Shown here in pieces: positions 52,523 through 64,000 of a DNA stretch of 64,000 bases. Position numbers and translations under genes: made by a program. The DNA is taken from positions 10,914,501-10,978,500 of the forward strand of contig NC_087112.1 in NCBI RefSeq assembly GCF_963855985.1, given 5' to 3'. The stretch's first letter is position 1; each line of letters opens with the position of its first letter. This DNA is from Ostrinia nubilalis (taxonomy: Eukaryota > Arthropoda > Insecta > Lepidoptera > Crambidae). The notes under the pieces are model-generated. The model saw only the letters and a list, made by a program, of their open reading frames with translations. It made no database searches and was not told the origin of the DNA.

Positions 52523-52738
52523 AATGAGGGCTATCGTTTTTATACCTAACAGTTGGCATCCCTGGCGATTGACAGGACCTTACTCTACAGTGGCGCCATC
52601 TTGATGAGTGCAAATGCGATAGTCCTCGTACCTCTTTAGCGCTCACCAGTTGGTGCTACTGTCTTCGCTACTAGCAAGTGACAGGACCTTACTCTACAGT
52701 GGCGCTAACTGGCGAGCGGTAAAACGATGGCCCTCATT
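52523..52738. mobile_element. MITE with GAGGGC..GCCCTC termini, unit B only
   Basis: The ends AATGAGGGCTATCGTTTT and AAAACGATGGCCCTCATT face each other. Inside, GACAGGACCTTACTCTACAG plus TGGCGC occurs twice as a direct repeat. Unit A at about 36841-36852 shows uninterrupted sequence. Confidence 0.8.
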
Positions 52739-53590
52739 GCTCGGCCTCAGGCCTCACGTATGATGAAGCCCTGAAAGTTGTATAAGCCATTACAGGGTGT
52801 CCCCGCGGGGTTCCGTGACAGCTGTTATCGACCGGGGTCAAGGTCGGACTATGAGCTATTGATGCCACCCGCCGGTCGTCAGTTGTTTTACCAAGTTATT
52901 GTGGTTAGTTGTACAGTATTTGTGGTTGGTTAAACATTGACAGGTTAAATTGGTAGGATAAAATTAATGGGAGATTGTAATGTCTCTCGTTTTGGTTTAG
53001 AAGTCCTAATTCAAATCACGATTATATGTAATACTTTTGGCTAGATCTGCCTCTTTCTTTTTCTTCTTCATAAAATATCTTAGAACACTGTCATGTGTGC
53101 ATGAGTCAGAATGATGCATTTATATTTTTTAACTCTTTGAATATTTGATCCATCCCTCAAATTTTTCAACATGCGACATTTTTCAAGAGCTAAATGGATA
53201 CATTACAGTAGGCGTAGTTCGTATTTTACAAAACTTAATACTGATTCATTTCAATCCTGCATTTATTTGCAAATAAATATTATAAAAAAATTGTCACCGA
53301 GACTAATTTATTACTTAAAAATATTCCCTTATAAATTACTAAAAAATATTCCCTTCTATTTACTTATTACGTTAAACATGATACTTACCTAGCTTTAGTC
53401 AATTTAAATTCAAATATTACTCTCAGAATTTACATAATACTTCTCCAACGGCAGCCACTAATCCTCCGAGAATCTTCAGATCCTCCATCTTGATACAGAA
53501 CTATCAATACACATTTGAATACGAGGCGAATGAGCTTAACCCAATTGTATGGCCCTCATAAATAGTCATAACAAGCAATTTCACACGCGT

Positions 53591-53715
53591 ACCACGAAGT
53601 CCTGTCGCAACCAGTCGGCGACAGTTGCTGTCGTTTATCGCTAAACTTCCATACAAACCGCGCGACGTTGCCAGCGATTGTTGCGCGATATTTTGTGGAG
53701 CTGTTTCATGGTAAC
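53591..53715. mobile_element. Small inverted-repeat element (MITE-like), unit B
   Basis: Counterpart of 37699-37823 with the same TACCACGAA end; the right end has TTCATGGTA in place of TTCGTGGTA. Confidence 0.4.
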
Positions 53716-55371
53716 GGCTTAGTTTAGAATAACTAACAAATAATCTTGTCTAATTGGCTCCCAAAGGGTTGGGGTCTTGGGGTGTATGTAGTAGATATAG
53801 ATATGGGTCGAAGGAGGCGCGGCCAAATCGAAACCGTACAACAGTACACGATATGCTTCCAAGATTCCTTGGTTTGAATCTCGGAGATTTGCGGTCAAAC
53901 TGGGTTTCAGGATTAGGCAAAACTAGTTTTACAGTCAAATATGTTTAACGTAGATCTAGATACGTGTTCTTTAGTTTTGATTGTTGGACTTTCTCAAGAC
54001 CCAGAACTCTAGGTACTTTGATTCTCAAATGAGTCGCATAAATTCCACCAGGGAACATGATTATCAGAAAATATATTATTATTCTGTGCTTTAGAGGGCA
54101 CGTTAAAATATTGGTCCGATTGAGATTTGTGTCTATGGCGGTTCATAAAGGCTGACACGAATTTACTGATCATAAGATTTTAAATTCTAATTTTACCCAA
54201 GAAAATCCAATTTCAAATGTAATAAAAAACACGATTAATATTCCTTTTCCTTCAATGTGTTCCTGAAAGTAATAAACAAAAACAAGGAAAAACCCCAGTT
54301 TTTCGTAATCAAAAGTTTCTTCGAACAATTTATTGTGTTATCAATTTATTGACAAGCGAATATAGAATTGTTTTGCTTCAGTTTACTCAGCTTCAGCAAA
54401 ATCCAATTTGTGAGCGGTTTAAAATGAAAAAGTATTGCAATGATAATAAACTCATCTTTTATTACAAAATAGAAATTGCTTTGAATAACAGAAATAGCAG
54501 TGTTCTTTCAACTAATATATTTGATTATTTTGGCGCAAATTGGTTATTCGACAAATCCAAATTAAAGAATAAATAATTAAAACTTCAATCAATTGAACAT
54601 TTAGATTTTTATTTGCTTTGAATTGAGAATGATAAAATAAAATAGTGACGTCACGGTAATGGCTTGTTTTTCCATAAAAATCGAGTTTTAAAAGCTCATA
54701 TAAAGTACATACGCCAATTGATTGCTGGTATCAAAATAAATAAATAAAATAAAAGATTAGGGGTACCTACATATTATTTGGTCGAACAGTCAATGCGATA
54801 CAAACCAGCTTCTTTTGCAAACTAGAAAACTACTCAAAAGAGGTATTATACCATATAGAGCCAGGTATTTCTGTCTGCAGACAGTTCAATCATAAAAGCT
54901 GCGGAGCCTGGTCCTTTCAGAAGGACTTTCGGCTGGAAACTGAATAGTTTTGAGTCAGCCCCATCCTTTGACCAATTAGCCTGCTGATACCAATCTAGCT
55001 CAGTGCTCTGTGCCGTGTCTCGCAACGGGTTTGGCCACAACGGGAATAAAACAGCCAATCCAATTTACTAAAATTCAAAAGCGAGTTGAAATTCTTATTT
55101 TGGCAACAAATGCAGTCCATGTTATGTAATTAATTTTTGCCTTTATCTGATTCATTCAAGAAAGTAAAATTACACTTTCTAAGACGTCCAAAAGTCTTAT
55201 TCAGATAGGTACTTAAAAAAATGCGTTTATTATGACTTTCATGAAATGCTTTCTTGGATAACGAAAATTATTGCGTGTAGTCGGCCTATGTATGTTAGCA
55301 GAAAACTTTCAATATTTAAACATTGTAGACTAGAATGTGACGAATACCTACTTATGATTCTGGGAGAGTCA
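53716..55371. other. Unit B sequence without recognised features
   Basis: Counterpart of 37824-39468. The open frame beginning at 54349 is shortened here by a stop codon that unit A lacks. Confidence 0.4.
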
Positions 55372-55487
55372 CGCCCGTTTACACCATGAATCCCTAATTT
55401 TTAAGTGATTCCTATGGTATCACATAACGGGAATTTTGTTTTCGAAGGGGTCACTTAAAAATTAGGGCTTGATGGTGAAAACGGGCA
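55372..55487. mobile_element. 116-bp MITE with GCCCGTTT termini, unit B
   Basis: Same insertion and same TCA flanks (55369-55371 and 55488-55490) as 39469-39584, so it was present before A and B separated. Confidence 0.85.
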
Positions 55488-55697
55488 TCAGTCAATTTCC
55501 TTTGCTAAAAATTTGTAATATTTTCTTTAAAATTTAAATTTCTGAATTGCTCTTCTGTCTGTCCTGTAGCAAGTTTCCGATCTGCTCTCAAACAGGCAAG
55601 TTCGGCGCGTGTAATCACTACGATAGGTACTCATGATGGATCGTTCGCCGTTGTTTGATAGCAACCTTCTTCAACAATCTTTTTTTTTAGATTATAA

Positions 55698-55882
55698 CTA
55701 GCGGCCGCCCGCGACTTCGTACGCGTGGATCCCGTTTTACCCCCTTTTCCCGAATTTTCTTTGCTATAAACTTCACGGAGCCCGAGACCTTTCCAACGAA
55801 TGCAAAACCGTGGAAATCGGTTCGTGCGTTCTGGAGTTATAGCGTCAGGGAGGAAAACCGGACTTATTTTTATATAGTAGAT
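55698..55882 (+). repeat. LINE-tail repeat, unit B
   Basis: Counterpart of 39794-39980. Confidence 0.65.
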
Positions 55883-57454
55883 AATTATAAAAATTAATAA
55901 TTGGATAAATTTTAATCACCCACACTAATTTTCAATTTTAGTGATACAACCCAAATCACTACTGGCAGCAGAAATTAATTGATAAGTTGGAGAAACTTAA
56001 TAATTCGTCTCACCCGTAAATTCTTTTCATCGGACTTAACGTCATTTAATGCTGTTATGCTTGGCTGAGGCCCGCATAACAGACGTAATAACCCATCTTT
56101 AAAAAGGTGGAGAAAAAATCAAGAAGTAAATAATAATAATAATTTCAAATTACATTGTAAAAAGAAAGAATTAAAAATAAGAAAGAAAAATGAATAAAGG
56201 AATAATAATAATAATAAATCTTTGGACAATTTCACCCAAAGCCCCAAAGTAATAACTTATCTTATTAACATTATTGTTACTCAAATATAGCATTATGGTG
56301 TAATATAATGTGTTTTACATCTACAGTAACCAGGAGTACACAATAATTATGTTTAACAATTTGTAGTATCAATCATTATAAGAATACCAAAAATATACCA
56401 CAATATGTTCAATGGTATAACTGGCTGCTTTACTTAATTCCAATTAGATAAATGTTTTAAGTTATCTCATCTTGTAGTACTTACTCAGCATCAAGAAAGA
56501 AACATCATGATGCTAAAACTGGTTTACACAACACAGACCTTAGCTTCAATTTACTTGAATAAAACCAATTATTAATTGTTCTCCAAAATAATGCCAAGAG
56601 GTTACTCGGGCATGATCACCAAACTTATTTAATTAATCTGACCATATTCTTTCTATTCTTTACAGATTTTAAATCTCAACAGGTTATTCTTCGCAGAATG
56701 TAAACATGAACAAATGAACACCGTTCAATTTAATTTACTTTACTAAAATAGTTTATTAGGCATTGCAATTAAAGTGAGCACATACCATAGCTTTCACACA
56801 CATTCCTGGCATTATCAGTAAAGACTGACAATACCTATAACATTTGATGCATCATTCATTTCCATGCATTATTTTGCTCAAAAAGGCAATGTGTTAATAT
56901 TGTTGCTGTTGGAATAATCGATAATAATTTATAATAATAAATCGTACCTGCTCTGGGGCCATCGTTAGTCAAATTGTTCACCACTTACGTGACCACAAGC
57001 CAAGTTACGGAGGGAGTATCTTCATAATTTGCGTCATCATTTCTCGTACTTAAATACTTTTCTGCATCTCACACCTTTGTCAGCGTGGTTTCCTCATCAT
57101 GTTCATTTATAATCATAGAATCTTGGGCGTTTTGTGTTAATATTCGTGACAAATAACACAAAACATTGGTCACCTGGAACACTTTGAAATCACGTTACTA
57201 TCATAGGTTTCAGATCTCACTTCTGAACTATTAGAGGCCGGTAGATCTATTCTCATAAATAAAACACTGGATACTTAACTTTCACATTATATTGCCTTAT
57301 TTTAGACACAATTCATCACTTAGCACAAAAGCGCGCGGAGTCGTCTCCGCGCGTCCCTCTATTCTGACGTTTGATTCTCGCATAACATTGACATAACGTC
57401 GATGTCACTATGACAGCAGCTCATTGGCTATAACGATACCGCTATTTTAACGTT
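55883..57454 (-). repeat. Possible truncated LTR-retroelement relic, unit B
   Basis: Counterpart of 39981-41580, with the primer-site-like motif at 57227-57213 on the minus strand. Confidence 0.25.
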
Positions 57455-57655
57455 TTATATTTTTCACAATTAACATTACCTACTTAGGGGCCGTCCATAT
57501 ATTACGTCATTCTAAATTAGGGGGGGGGGGGGGTTGGTCTGCGGATGGCGGTAAATGATAGAGGGGGGGGGGGGGGGGGGTGTTTCGAAATTGACGTCAT
57601 TCGTATTTATTTATTTATAGTTTATTGTTCACGTACAAAAAGATTATTTCTAAAA
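57455..57655. repeat. G-tract repeat inserted in unit B only
   Basis: Contains GGGGCCGTCCATATATTACG, then 14 G at 57520-57533, then 18 G at 57563-57580, then TGACGTCATTCGTA. Unit A has a direct junction at about 41550. The flanking GGGGCCGTCCATATATTACG wording is a known insect repeat type in my experience. Confidence 0.65.
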
Positions 57656-58154
57656 AGAAATTTCTTCCAGCACACCTAGTAACACAAATGTGAGAGGCGG
57701 CTAAGGCGCGTACAATACTAAAATAACTCATAATAAACATACAAAAAAAATAATAAAAGGTGATTCTATAACCAAGTGTTTTAATCACATTCGACGGTTA
57801 AGAATCAATACCATATATCTCAAGTTTTGGCGGTTTTCACTTTTTAATGCCAATAGATTTAAAGTCCAATTTGGCACAGGTTGTTCACACTCCTATCTCA
57901 ATATTCACAGTATTTCCAAAGTTATTTGCTATAGAAATACCACCTATGTTAAGAGCACGAAAAATTTTCTGCCAATATTGTCTATCTCTCCTCAAATAAT
58001 TATAGAAAAGTGGTAAAAAGTTACTTTATTCAGTATTTTTTACTTTCATTGTGCAGTAGACGTGTTTCATTACATGTTTAGCGTGTGAGAACTTGATAAT
58101 GGTAAGTTTAAAATCAGAAATACATGAGATAAAGTTGACAAAATGTTCACAACT
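57656..58154. other. Unit B spacer containing the empty site of element 3
   Basis: ATAATAAACATACAAAA at about 57731-57747 is the uninterrupted target of element 3. Nothing else recognised. Confidence 0.6.
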
Positions 58155-59091
58155 TTAACTAATAGTACTTTTATTCAAAAGGCGATAGAGCGGAACCTAG
58201 GATATTCGCAAGAGACAACTCTATTAAGCCAAGCCAGCTCACTAAGTTAAAGACGGTGTACGGTAGTGTGACCGAGGTTCTGGGTGAGACTGAGAGGTTT
58301 TACAGGCATACCTTGGTCACCAAACCTGTTAATATGTAAGCCACAGATCCAAGAGCTGAGCTAACTCGACACTGTACCGAAGATATCCCGGATATCAGCC
58401 TTAGCTCGGTTAGGATGACTCTCAAACAGCTTAAGAACAACAAGGCACCAGGTGATGACGGAATAAAATCGGAACATCTGAACGCGATTGGAACACCGAT
58501 ACTGATGATCCTTCAGAGGCTTTTAATTTCGTCTTACCCGAGGGAATAGCGCCAGAGGCATAGAACAGAACCATGGTGGTGCTTTTCTTCAAGAAGGGAG
58601 ATAACACCTTACTGAAGAATTACAGACCCATCTCCCTACTGCGCCATGTCTACAAGCTGTTTTCAAGAGTCATCACGAATCGTCTCACGCGAAGGTTTGA
58701 TGACTTTAAGCCTCCCAAGCACAAGCCAATTTTCGCAAAGACCACATCCATACGCTGTGGCAGGTTGTACAGAAGACCGAGGAGTATAAGTTGCCCTTTG
58801 CTTGGCGTTCGTGGACTTCGATTCGATCGAGACTTGGGCATTGCTGTAGTCTCTCCAGTGGTGCCGTATCGACTATCGGTACATCGAGGTGCTTGTACAA
58901 AATGCTTCCAAACTCCAGAATTGGAAAGGATTCTGCATAAATATAAATTAATGGCGAGTAGGTACATCACTCACCTTCGGTTTGCCGAAAATATTATGGT
59001 CATTCGCTGGAAGACCTCTACACAATGTTTAAAGACCTTAATCGAGTTTCCCAACAGGTAGGTCTTCGGATGAAAATGTTTTAACGTAAAA
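58155..59091 (+). pseudogene. Decayed RTE-like LINE reverse transcriptase, unit B
   Basis: Counterpart of 47289-48225 with the same breaks, so it was dead before the duplication. The frame at 58573-59061 is identical in translation to that of unit A. Confidence 0.8.
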
Positions 59092-59106
59092 CACAATTAA
59101 TAAATA

Positions 59107-60440
59107 ACACTGGTCAACAAAAAAAATAAAATTGTTTGCTTCCTGTGATTTTTTTTCTGTTTCTATCTCAAATTGACGCATATTTTTTTAAATATGGCAA
59201 CAGTTTTTCTCTAACAGCTTTTGTTTTTAAGTTATAGCTATCTACCTTCATTTAATATTTTTACTTAGATTTTTGATTTAATTGGACAAAAAAAAATATT
59301 TTGTTGGTGTTTTCGATATTGCTTCGTTATGAAGATGTTGTGTGCTTAATCCAGATTGCTTCTGCTATGTTTGTGGTAAATATAATATTTGAAAAATGTC
59401 GAAAACCTCTATCGGATTTCATGAAAACTGCGTAACATCGACACTTTAAAATAAATATTTGAAATAAATTAATCAAGACCACAAACGGGTTATTTGTGTT
59501 CTGAGAATAGGTAACTTACTTTAGGCCAACAAGGGGGCTACCCAAAATTCCCGTTTCATGTGTATCTGGAATAGTCGTAACAAACAAAAGCATTGGTTAC
59601 AAAAATTTTGACCAGTGCGGCTTCCCGCACACACAACTTTTTGCTTTTCAGCTAAAGTTGATACAAACTATTTTATAAACATGCCTTTAGTTAGCCAAGA
59701 CCATATCACCGTACTTCCACCACTTTATATTAACCTCGGCATCTTGAAACAGTCTGTGAAGGCGCTTGACAAAAGTAACGAATGTTATAATTTTCTTTCA
59801 TGAAAGTTTTCAGGATTAAGCACGGAAAACTTGAATGTTGGTAATCTTTGATGGAACTCACATTAGGCAACTGGTAAATGATCATAATTTTAAGAAATCA
59901 ATGACTGAAGTCCAGTCCTAAGCTTAGAATTCATTTTTTTGGTTATAAGTAATTTCCTAAGCAAAAAGAAATTGTTGAGAGCATGCTATCCAACTTGCAA
60001 GAGCTAGGGTGCAACATGGGCATAAAAATACACTTCATGTACTCGCATTAACATCGATTTCCACAATATGTGGGTGAGTTTAGTGAGGAGCAGGATAAAA
60101 GATGTCATTAGAATTTTCGGACAATGGAAGAAGGTTATCAGGGGCGGTGGTGATCATATACTCGTATGAATGGCAGACCATTGCTGGAATTTGCAACGAG
60201 ATCTACTCAAACTTGTCTATTCAAAGAAATCATATAAAAAATCATTTGCTAGTGTTCAATAGATATTTTATCAACACAATGTATAATTTTTCGTATTTTT
60301 TTGTCAAAATAATAAAACTCTATATTTTAAAAAGTAAAGCTGTTGACGATCTCCCAGTATTTTTTTCATAATCAGGGCCATAGAAACACCCAATAACAGA
60401 AAAAAAAAATAAGGGAAAAAAAACATGTGTTGACCAGTGT
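59107..60440. mobile_element. Decayed 1.33-kb element with ACACTGGTCAACA termini, unit B
   Basis: Counterpart of 48241-49574 with the same termini and the same broken protein relic. Confidence 0.65.
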
Positions 60441-60642
60441 AATAATAAGTTTCGCTACACACCTTCGCATCACTCTCTATTGTTAAACGGCTCCAGTGGA
60501 AACGCAGCTTAACAAATAGTTTAATTACCTACTTATGGTATTTAAATATATGATGTATTTATTAACTTATCTATTCATCAACTAATCTAGTCATTAATTA
60601 ATTTATTTATTAAGTAATCTATTTCTAATGACTTATTACAAG

Positions 60643-60681
60643 TATAAAAGGTAGTGTTAGTGCTGTTTCGAATCATTCAGT
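60643..60681 (+). promoter_or_regulatory. Core promoter of the secreted-peptide gene, copy B
   Basis: TATAAAAG at 60643-60650 and TCATTCAGT at 60673-60681, the same as in unit A. Confidence 0.65.
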
Positions 60682-60707
60682 CTTGTGTTTGTGAATCGAC
60701 AGCAATC

Positions 60708-61123
60708 ATGAAGGTGTTGGCATTATTGGTGAGTTGATATTTTCTTCTTAATTTGTTACAAACGATAGATTACATTGAAAAACTACTTTGCAAAGTCTTT
60801 TGTTGACCGCAAAATACTGAGTATCTAACATTGTTTACGTTTTACTTCAAAAACTCATTGGTCATTTCTCAAAAACATCTACAGTAGAATCCCCTAGCAG
60901 TTTCTATCTTCAAACAGGATTTTTCTATAACATTTATTTTTCTCTCTAGATCGTCGTAGCTGTGGTCTGCGTGGCCATCGAAGCGAGGCCCAGGGCCCAG
61001 GGCCCGTACAATGATCGCGAACCAGGATCGCTGTCGAACATGTACTTGCAAATAAATGAATTGTTAAAACCGGAAAATATTGAGGAGTACCTGTCGGACC
61101 CTGACACTATGTTTGTTAAATGA
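60708..61123 (+). CDS. Small secreted peptide gene, copy B (two exons)
   Basis: Exon 1 is 60708-60728, the intron 60729-60949 and exon 2 60950-61123; AATAAA is at 61158-61163. The protein is identical to copy A: 64 residues with a 19-residue signal peptide. The only coding difference I find is silent (the Ser codon TCA in A is TCG in B, at about 61029). Splice sites, promoter and polyadenylation signal are all kept, so both copies look expressible. Function is unknown to me. Confidence 0.8.
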
Positions 61124-61163
61124 TGTCAAGTCAACTGTTTATTTTTACTCTGATTTTAATAAA

Positions 61164-61773
61164 TAGAAGAAATATATTCTAAAAAACAACGATGTCAAGT
61201 AGTTTTTTTATTTTATTCTTATTTATTTATTAATTTATCTGAATTTCTAATTTATTAAATTAATATATGTGTTTTCTATGTATAATATTGTTGTCTATAA
61301 TACCCACACACATAGTACAAGCTTTGTTTAGTTTGGGACTAGCGGCGCAGTGTATCCTTACTAAATGGGCCAAATTATGACGTCACTTTTTGAACAATTT
61401 GAATTTGAACTTTCCACACTCCCGCAGCACAATTTTTCTTCAGTACAGTCAGTTTAAACTAGGCAAAATTTTTATTTTGAATTTTTTTTTTTGGGAATTA
61501 TGTATTTTTTTCATCCAAGCTGGAGCAGCTGGTTTTGTAATTTTGATAAAAATTTAGAGAAGCATTATTCAGGGTTACAAAACAAAAAAAAATTGGAAAA
61601 AGTGAAGATTTGTGGCAACACGAGTAAAAAGGCCGTCGCGTCACCGAGAGTAGATTTTTTTTTTTTAAATGCCTATTATTTTGACGAAATGCCACATAGA
61701 TTTTTTTTTATATTTTTCTGATAACCAGCATAATTTGCCTCAACACCCAGTTCTGGCTTGACGTTGAATTATG
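61164..61773. other. Spacer, unit B
   Basis: Counterpart of 50300-50914, with small indels in T-runs. Confidence 0.4.
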
Positions 61774-62461
61774 GGACACCCTGTATAGCCTATAATTATT
61801 TCCCTCCCTCCATAGTAATTTCCCTCCAGGTGGCATTACAAAATTCCACCCTGTATAGTTGGATAGAGCTCATAAAGCACTTTCAGGATCAGTAACCAGT
61901 TATTGAATATCTTGCATAGTTTTTAATATTATGTGGTTTTTCTAAATGTATGGAAGCTATAAACATTGATTTTTTTCCCCGCCACTGTGAACTTGTTTTG
62001 ATCGACTTATACTTGAGATCAATGTCGGAACGTCAGTCGGAAATAAGACATCGTACAAATCGGAGCTCTTGCTCTCTGTGATTTTTGTAATAAGTAATCA
62101 ATAAAGTGTGAAAATGCTGCTCGTCTATCATTTTGTCTGGTTGTTATTACATTAATTAAAAAATAAATAACTAATTGACATTGTCATCTCATAATAAAAC
62201 TACTTAAAAAAAAATTTACGTTGTTGTTGTAGAATATACAGGGTGGAAACGTTAAGTGATCTCCCTCGATTATTTTTAAACTATACAAGATATCGAAAAA
62301 CTGATTACTGATACTGAAAGTGCTTCATAAGCTCTTTCATACGGTACCAGTAATAGGTTACAGAATAAACTGGATCTATCAAAAAATGCAATGTTTATAG
62401 CTTCCATACATTTAGAAAAACCACATAATATTAAAAAACTATGCAAGATATTCAATAACCG
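61774..62461. repeat. Nested inverted repeats with CACCCTGTATAG ends, unit B
   Basis: Counterpart of 50915-51620 with small deletions. Confidence 0.55.
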
Positions 62462-62763
62462 CTAAACTCGAGGCTGAGGCCTGACTCACGCTGCTGCCGG
62501 CCGCCGTTACACCGGGGCGAGCGCGATGAGTAATGTAAATAGACCGTTCCGGTGACAATTTAAGTTTTTGAAATGTTTTTGCTTGTAGATTGAGAACCGT
62601 TTCACATTTTGATACACTTTTTGCACCACTGTATAGCCTGCTTAATTGTCTACACAACTGTATATAGTGTCACTTAAAACTTTAATTTTTTCACTATGAA
62701 ATTTGATGAGCAGTGCAGAGCAAGTAGTAACGTGCCTGATTTCAACGACCGCCGCGACCGAAC

Positions 62764-63392
62764 CCCATACCGACCATTATGTAGTTGAGGCAACGCCTGT
62801 AATTCAGTATAAATTGAACCGATTTTCTATATAAAAGGCGGCGCAGGTGCCTTTTACGTAACTCATAATTATTTACGTACTGGCGAAAATTGGGTTATTG
62901 CGTGGATTCGGCCTATGGCTGTTAGCAGAAAACTTTCAATATTTAAACATTGTAGACTATAAATAGTCTGGTCTGCGAGCACGTAGAATTTTGTCCAATG
63001 ACCCCAAGCTACCCATCCTTATCACTCGCGCGTAATTATGTTGCTGTCGCGCTCGCACATTCACTGCGGGCGGGCACTCACCGTTGCACAGTCGCGACAG
63101 CAATATAATTGCGTACGCGCGAGCGATAAGGATGGATAGCTGTGGATCATTGGACAAAATTCTACGTGCTCACTGACCGGGCTTTAGAATGTGACGAATA
63201 TTTATGATTCTGGGAGAGTGAGTCAATTTCCTTTGCTGGAAAAAAATTGTATTTTTTTCTTTAAAATTTAAAATTTCTGAATTGCTCTTCTGTCTGTCCT
63301 GTAGCAAGTTTCCGATCTGCTCTCAAACAGACAAGTTCGGTGTAATCACTGCGATACTCATGATGGATCGCTCGCCGTTGTTTAATCGCAAC
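62764..63392 (+). repeat. Tandem duplication, remnant unit C
   Basis: 62764-62885 matches the start of units A and B. It then jumps to sequence matching A from about 39360, so about 2.95 kb is missing. The match continues, interrupted by a MITE, to about 63392. It is more diverged from A and B than these are from each other. Confidence 0.85.
62960..63184. mobile_element. Palindromic MITE in unit C
   Basis: 225 bp flanked by TA at 62958-62959 and 63185-63186. The two halves pair over about 75 bases (GAGCACGTAGAATTTTGTCC against its inverse, then ATCCATCCTTATC-like and CGCGCG segments), so it can form a long hairpin. Units A and B at this site (TGTAGACTAGAATGTG) are empty. The TA duplication suggests a Tc1/mariner-type mobiliser. 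Confidence 0.85.
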
Positions 63393-64000
63393 GCGTTAGG
63401 GAATATGGACTTTACTTAGTTGTACAGAGATATCAGATTTGAATACATTTTTGTTGCGATGACGCTCTTATTTGAAATACAGACGAAGGCTTGTCAAACG
63501 AATTCGAATGCGAATCGGGCCATTTTTGAATTCGTGACGCAATACGGATGGGACGGTCTGCGTCAAACCCGTCTGCACATAACAGAGTTATTTAGATTAG
63601 TTTAACACATTGATTAGTGAAACCCCATTTTAGATTAGTTGTATGTAAAAAGTAACTTAAAAAAATGCTGTCTTCTTTTTAAAACGATTTGAGACATTTT
63701 TCTAAAACCTGTCAAATACCCTATTGTTTACCGTTGAAGCGTGTTGCGTCAGATTTCTATTAAAATATTATTGTGTATTCATTATTTTTGTATTTTGTTT
63801 CAGGTACCGTCAAAACCAGAGTCTGAGTGCGAGTGTATGTGACATTCTTAACGCGATGAATAAGTATGTATTACACATAAGAGAAAATAAACAAACGGTT
63901 CTAAGTTTCTAGCATTTAGACATGTTTTTTAATGCATACAAAATAATATAGGTAGGTAGGTATTATTTACCAAAGCGTTTCATACTACCTAAGGCTTTAT
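63393..64000. other. Sequence right of the duplication
   Basis: Unique in this window. A possible acceptor (ATTTTGTTTCAG) ends at 63804 and is followed by a short open stretch and AATAAA at about 63883. This could be a host 3' exon or chance; I cannot decide from sequence alone. Confidence 0.3.

Larger units (their letters stand above)
51928..62763 (+). repeat. Tandem segmental duplication, unit B
   Basis: 10.84 kb, directly following unit A in the same orientation. It lacks element 3 but has two insertions absent from A: a 0.2-kb MITE at 52523-52738 and a G-tract repeat at 57455-57650. Confidence 0.93.

Overview
The window looks like nuclear DNA of a moth or butterfly (Lepidoptera). It is AT-rich and intron-like. 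It carries many of the short 3' ends of RTE-type and jockey-type LINEs, and the small inverted-repeat elements, that are typical of lepidopteran genomes. No bacterial, organellar or viral-genome organisation is seen. Most of the 64 kb is transposable-element DNA; host coding signal is sparse.

Layout. 1-4059: AT-rich DNA with one composite LINE-tail repeat. 4064-11668: element 1, a Ty3/gypsy-type LTR retrotransposon on the + strand (248-bp LTRs differing at one base, ATAG target duplication, one 1611-codon gag-pol frame, a tRNA-like module in the leader and a nine-copy minisatellite before the 3' LTR). 11673-21047: host-like DNA with two candidate host exon regions (a promoter/first exon around 13190-13411, with a possible second exon to 13587, and an internal exon at 17203-17270), several LINE 3' ends and two MITEs. 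21052-27034: element 2, a second gypsy-type element on the + strand (identical 311-bp LTRs, ATAC duplication). Its gag-pol frame appears to be extended through a 622-bp intron to a stop codon supplied by the first bases of the 3' LTR. 27035-36284: mostly non-coding, with LINE tails and a 1.63-kb Tc1-like element (30519-32144) rebuilt as a giant inverted repeat.

36285-63392: a head-to-tail segmental duplication. Unit A (36285-51927) and unit B (51928-62763) are nearly identical. Unit C (62764-63392) is a remnant with an internal deletion. Each full unit carries a decayed RTE-like reverse transcriptase, a decayed 1.33-kb element with ACACTGGTCAACA termini, and one intact two-exon gene for a 64-residue secreted peptide (49842-50257 and 60708-61123). 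Unit A alone carries element 3 (41642-46867), a third intact gypsy-type element on the minus strand with a perfect tRNA-Pro primer site. Unit B shows the empty site. Other insertions are present in some units and absent in others, so their relative order can be read: C split off first, then a 116-bp MITE entered the A/B ancestor, then A and B separated, and then element 3 entered A.

How the parts work together. The three LTR elements are autonomous-looking gag-protease-RT-RNaseH-integrase units without an env frame. All have intact frames and near-identical LTRs, so all are young. The only well-supported non-transposon genes are the duplicated secreted-peptide pair. All product names come from reading motifs by eye; no database search was possible.
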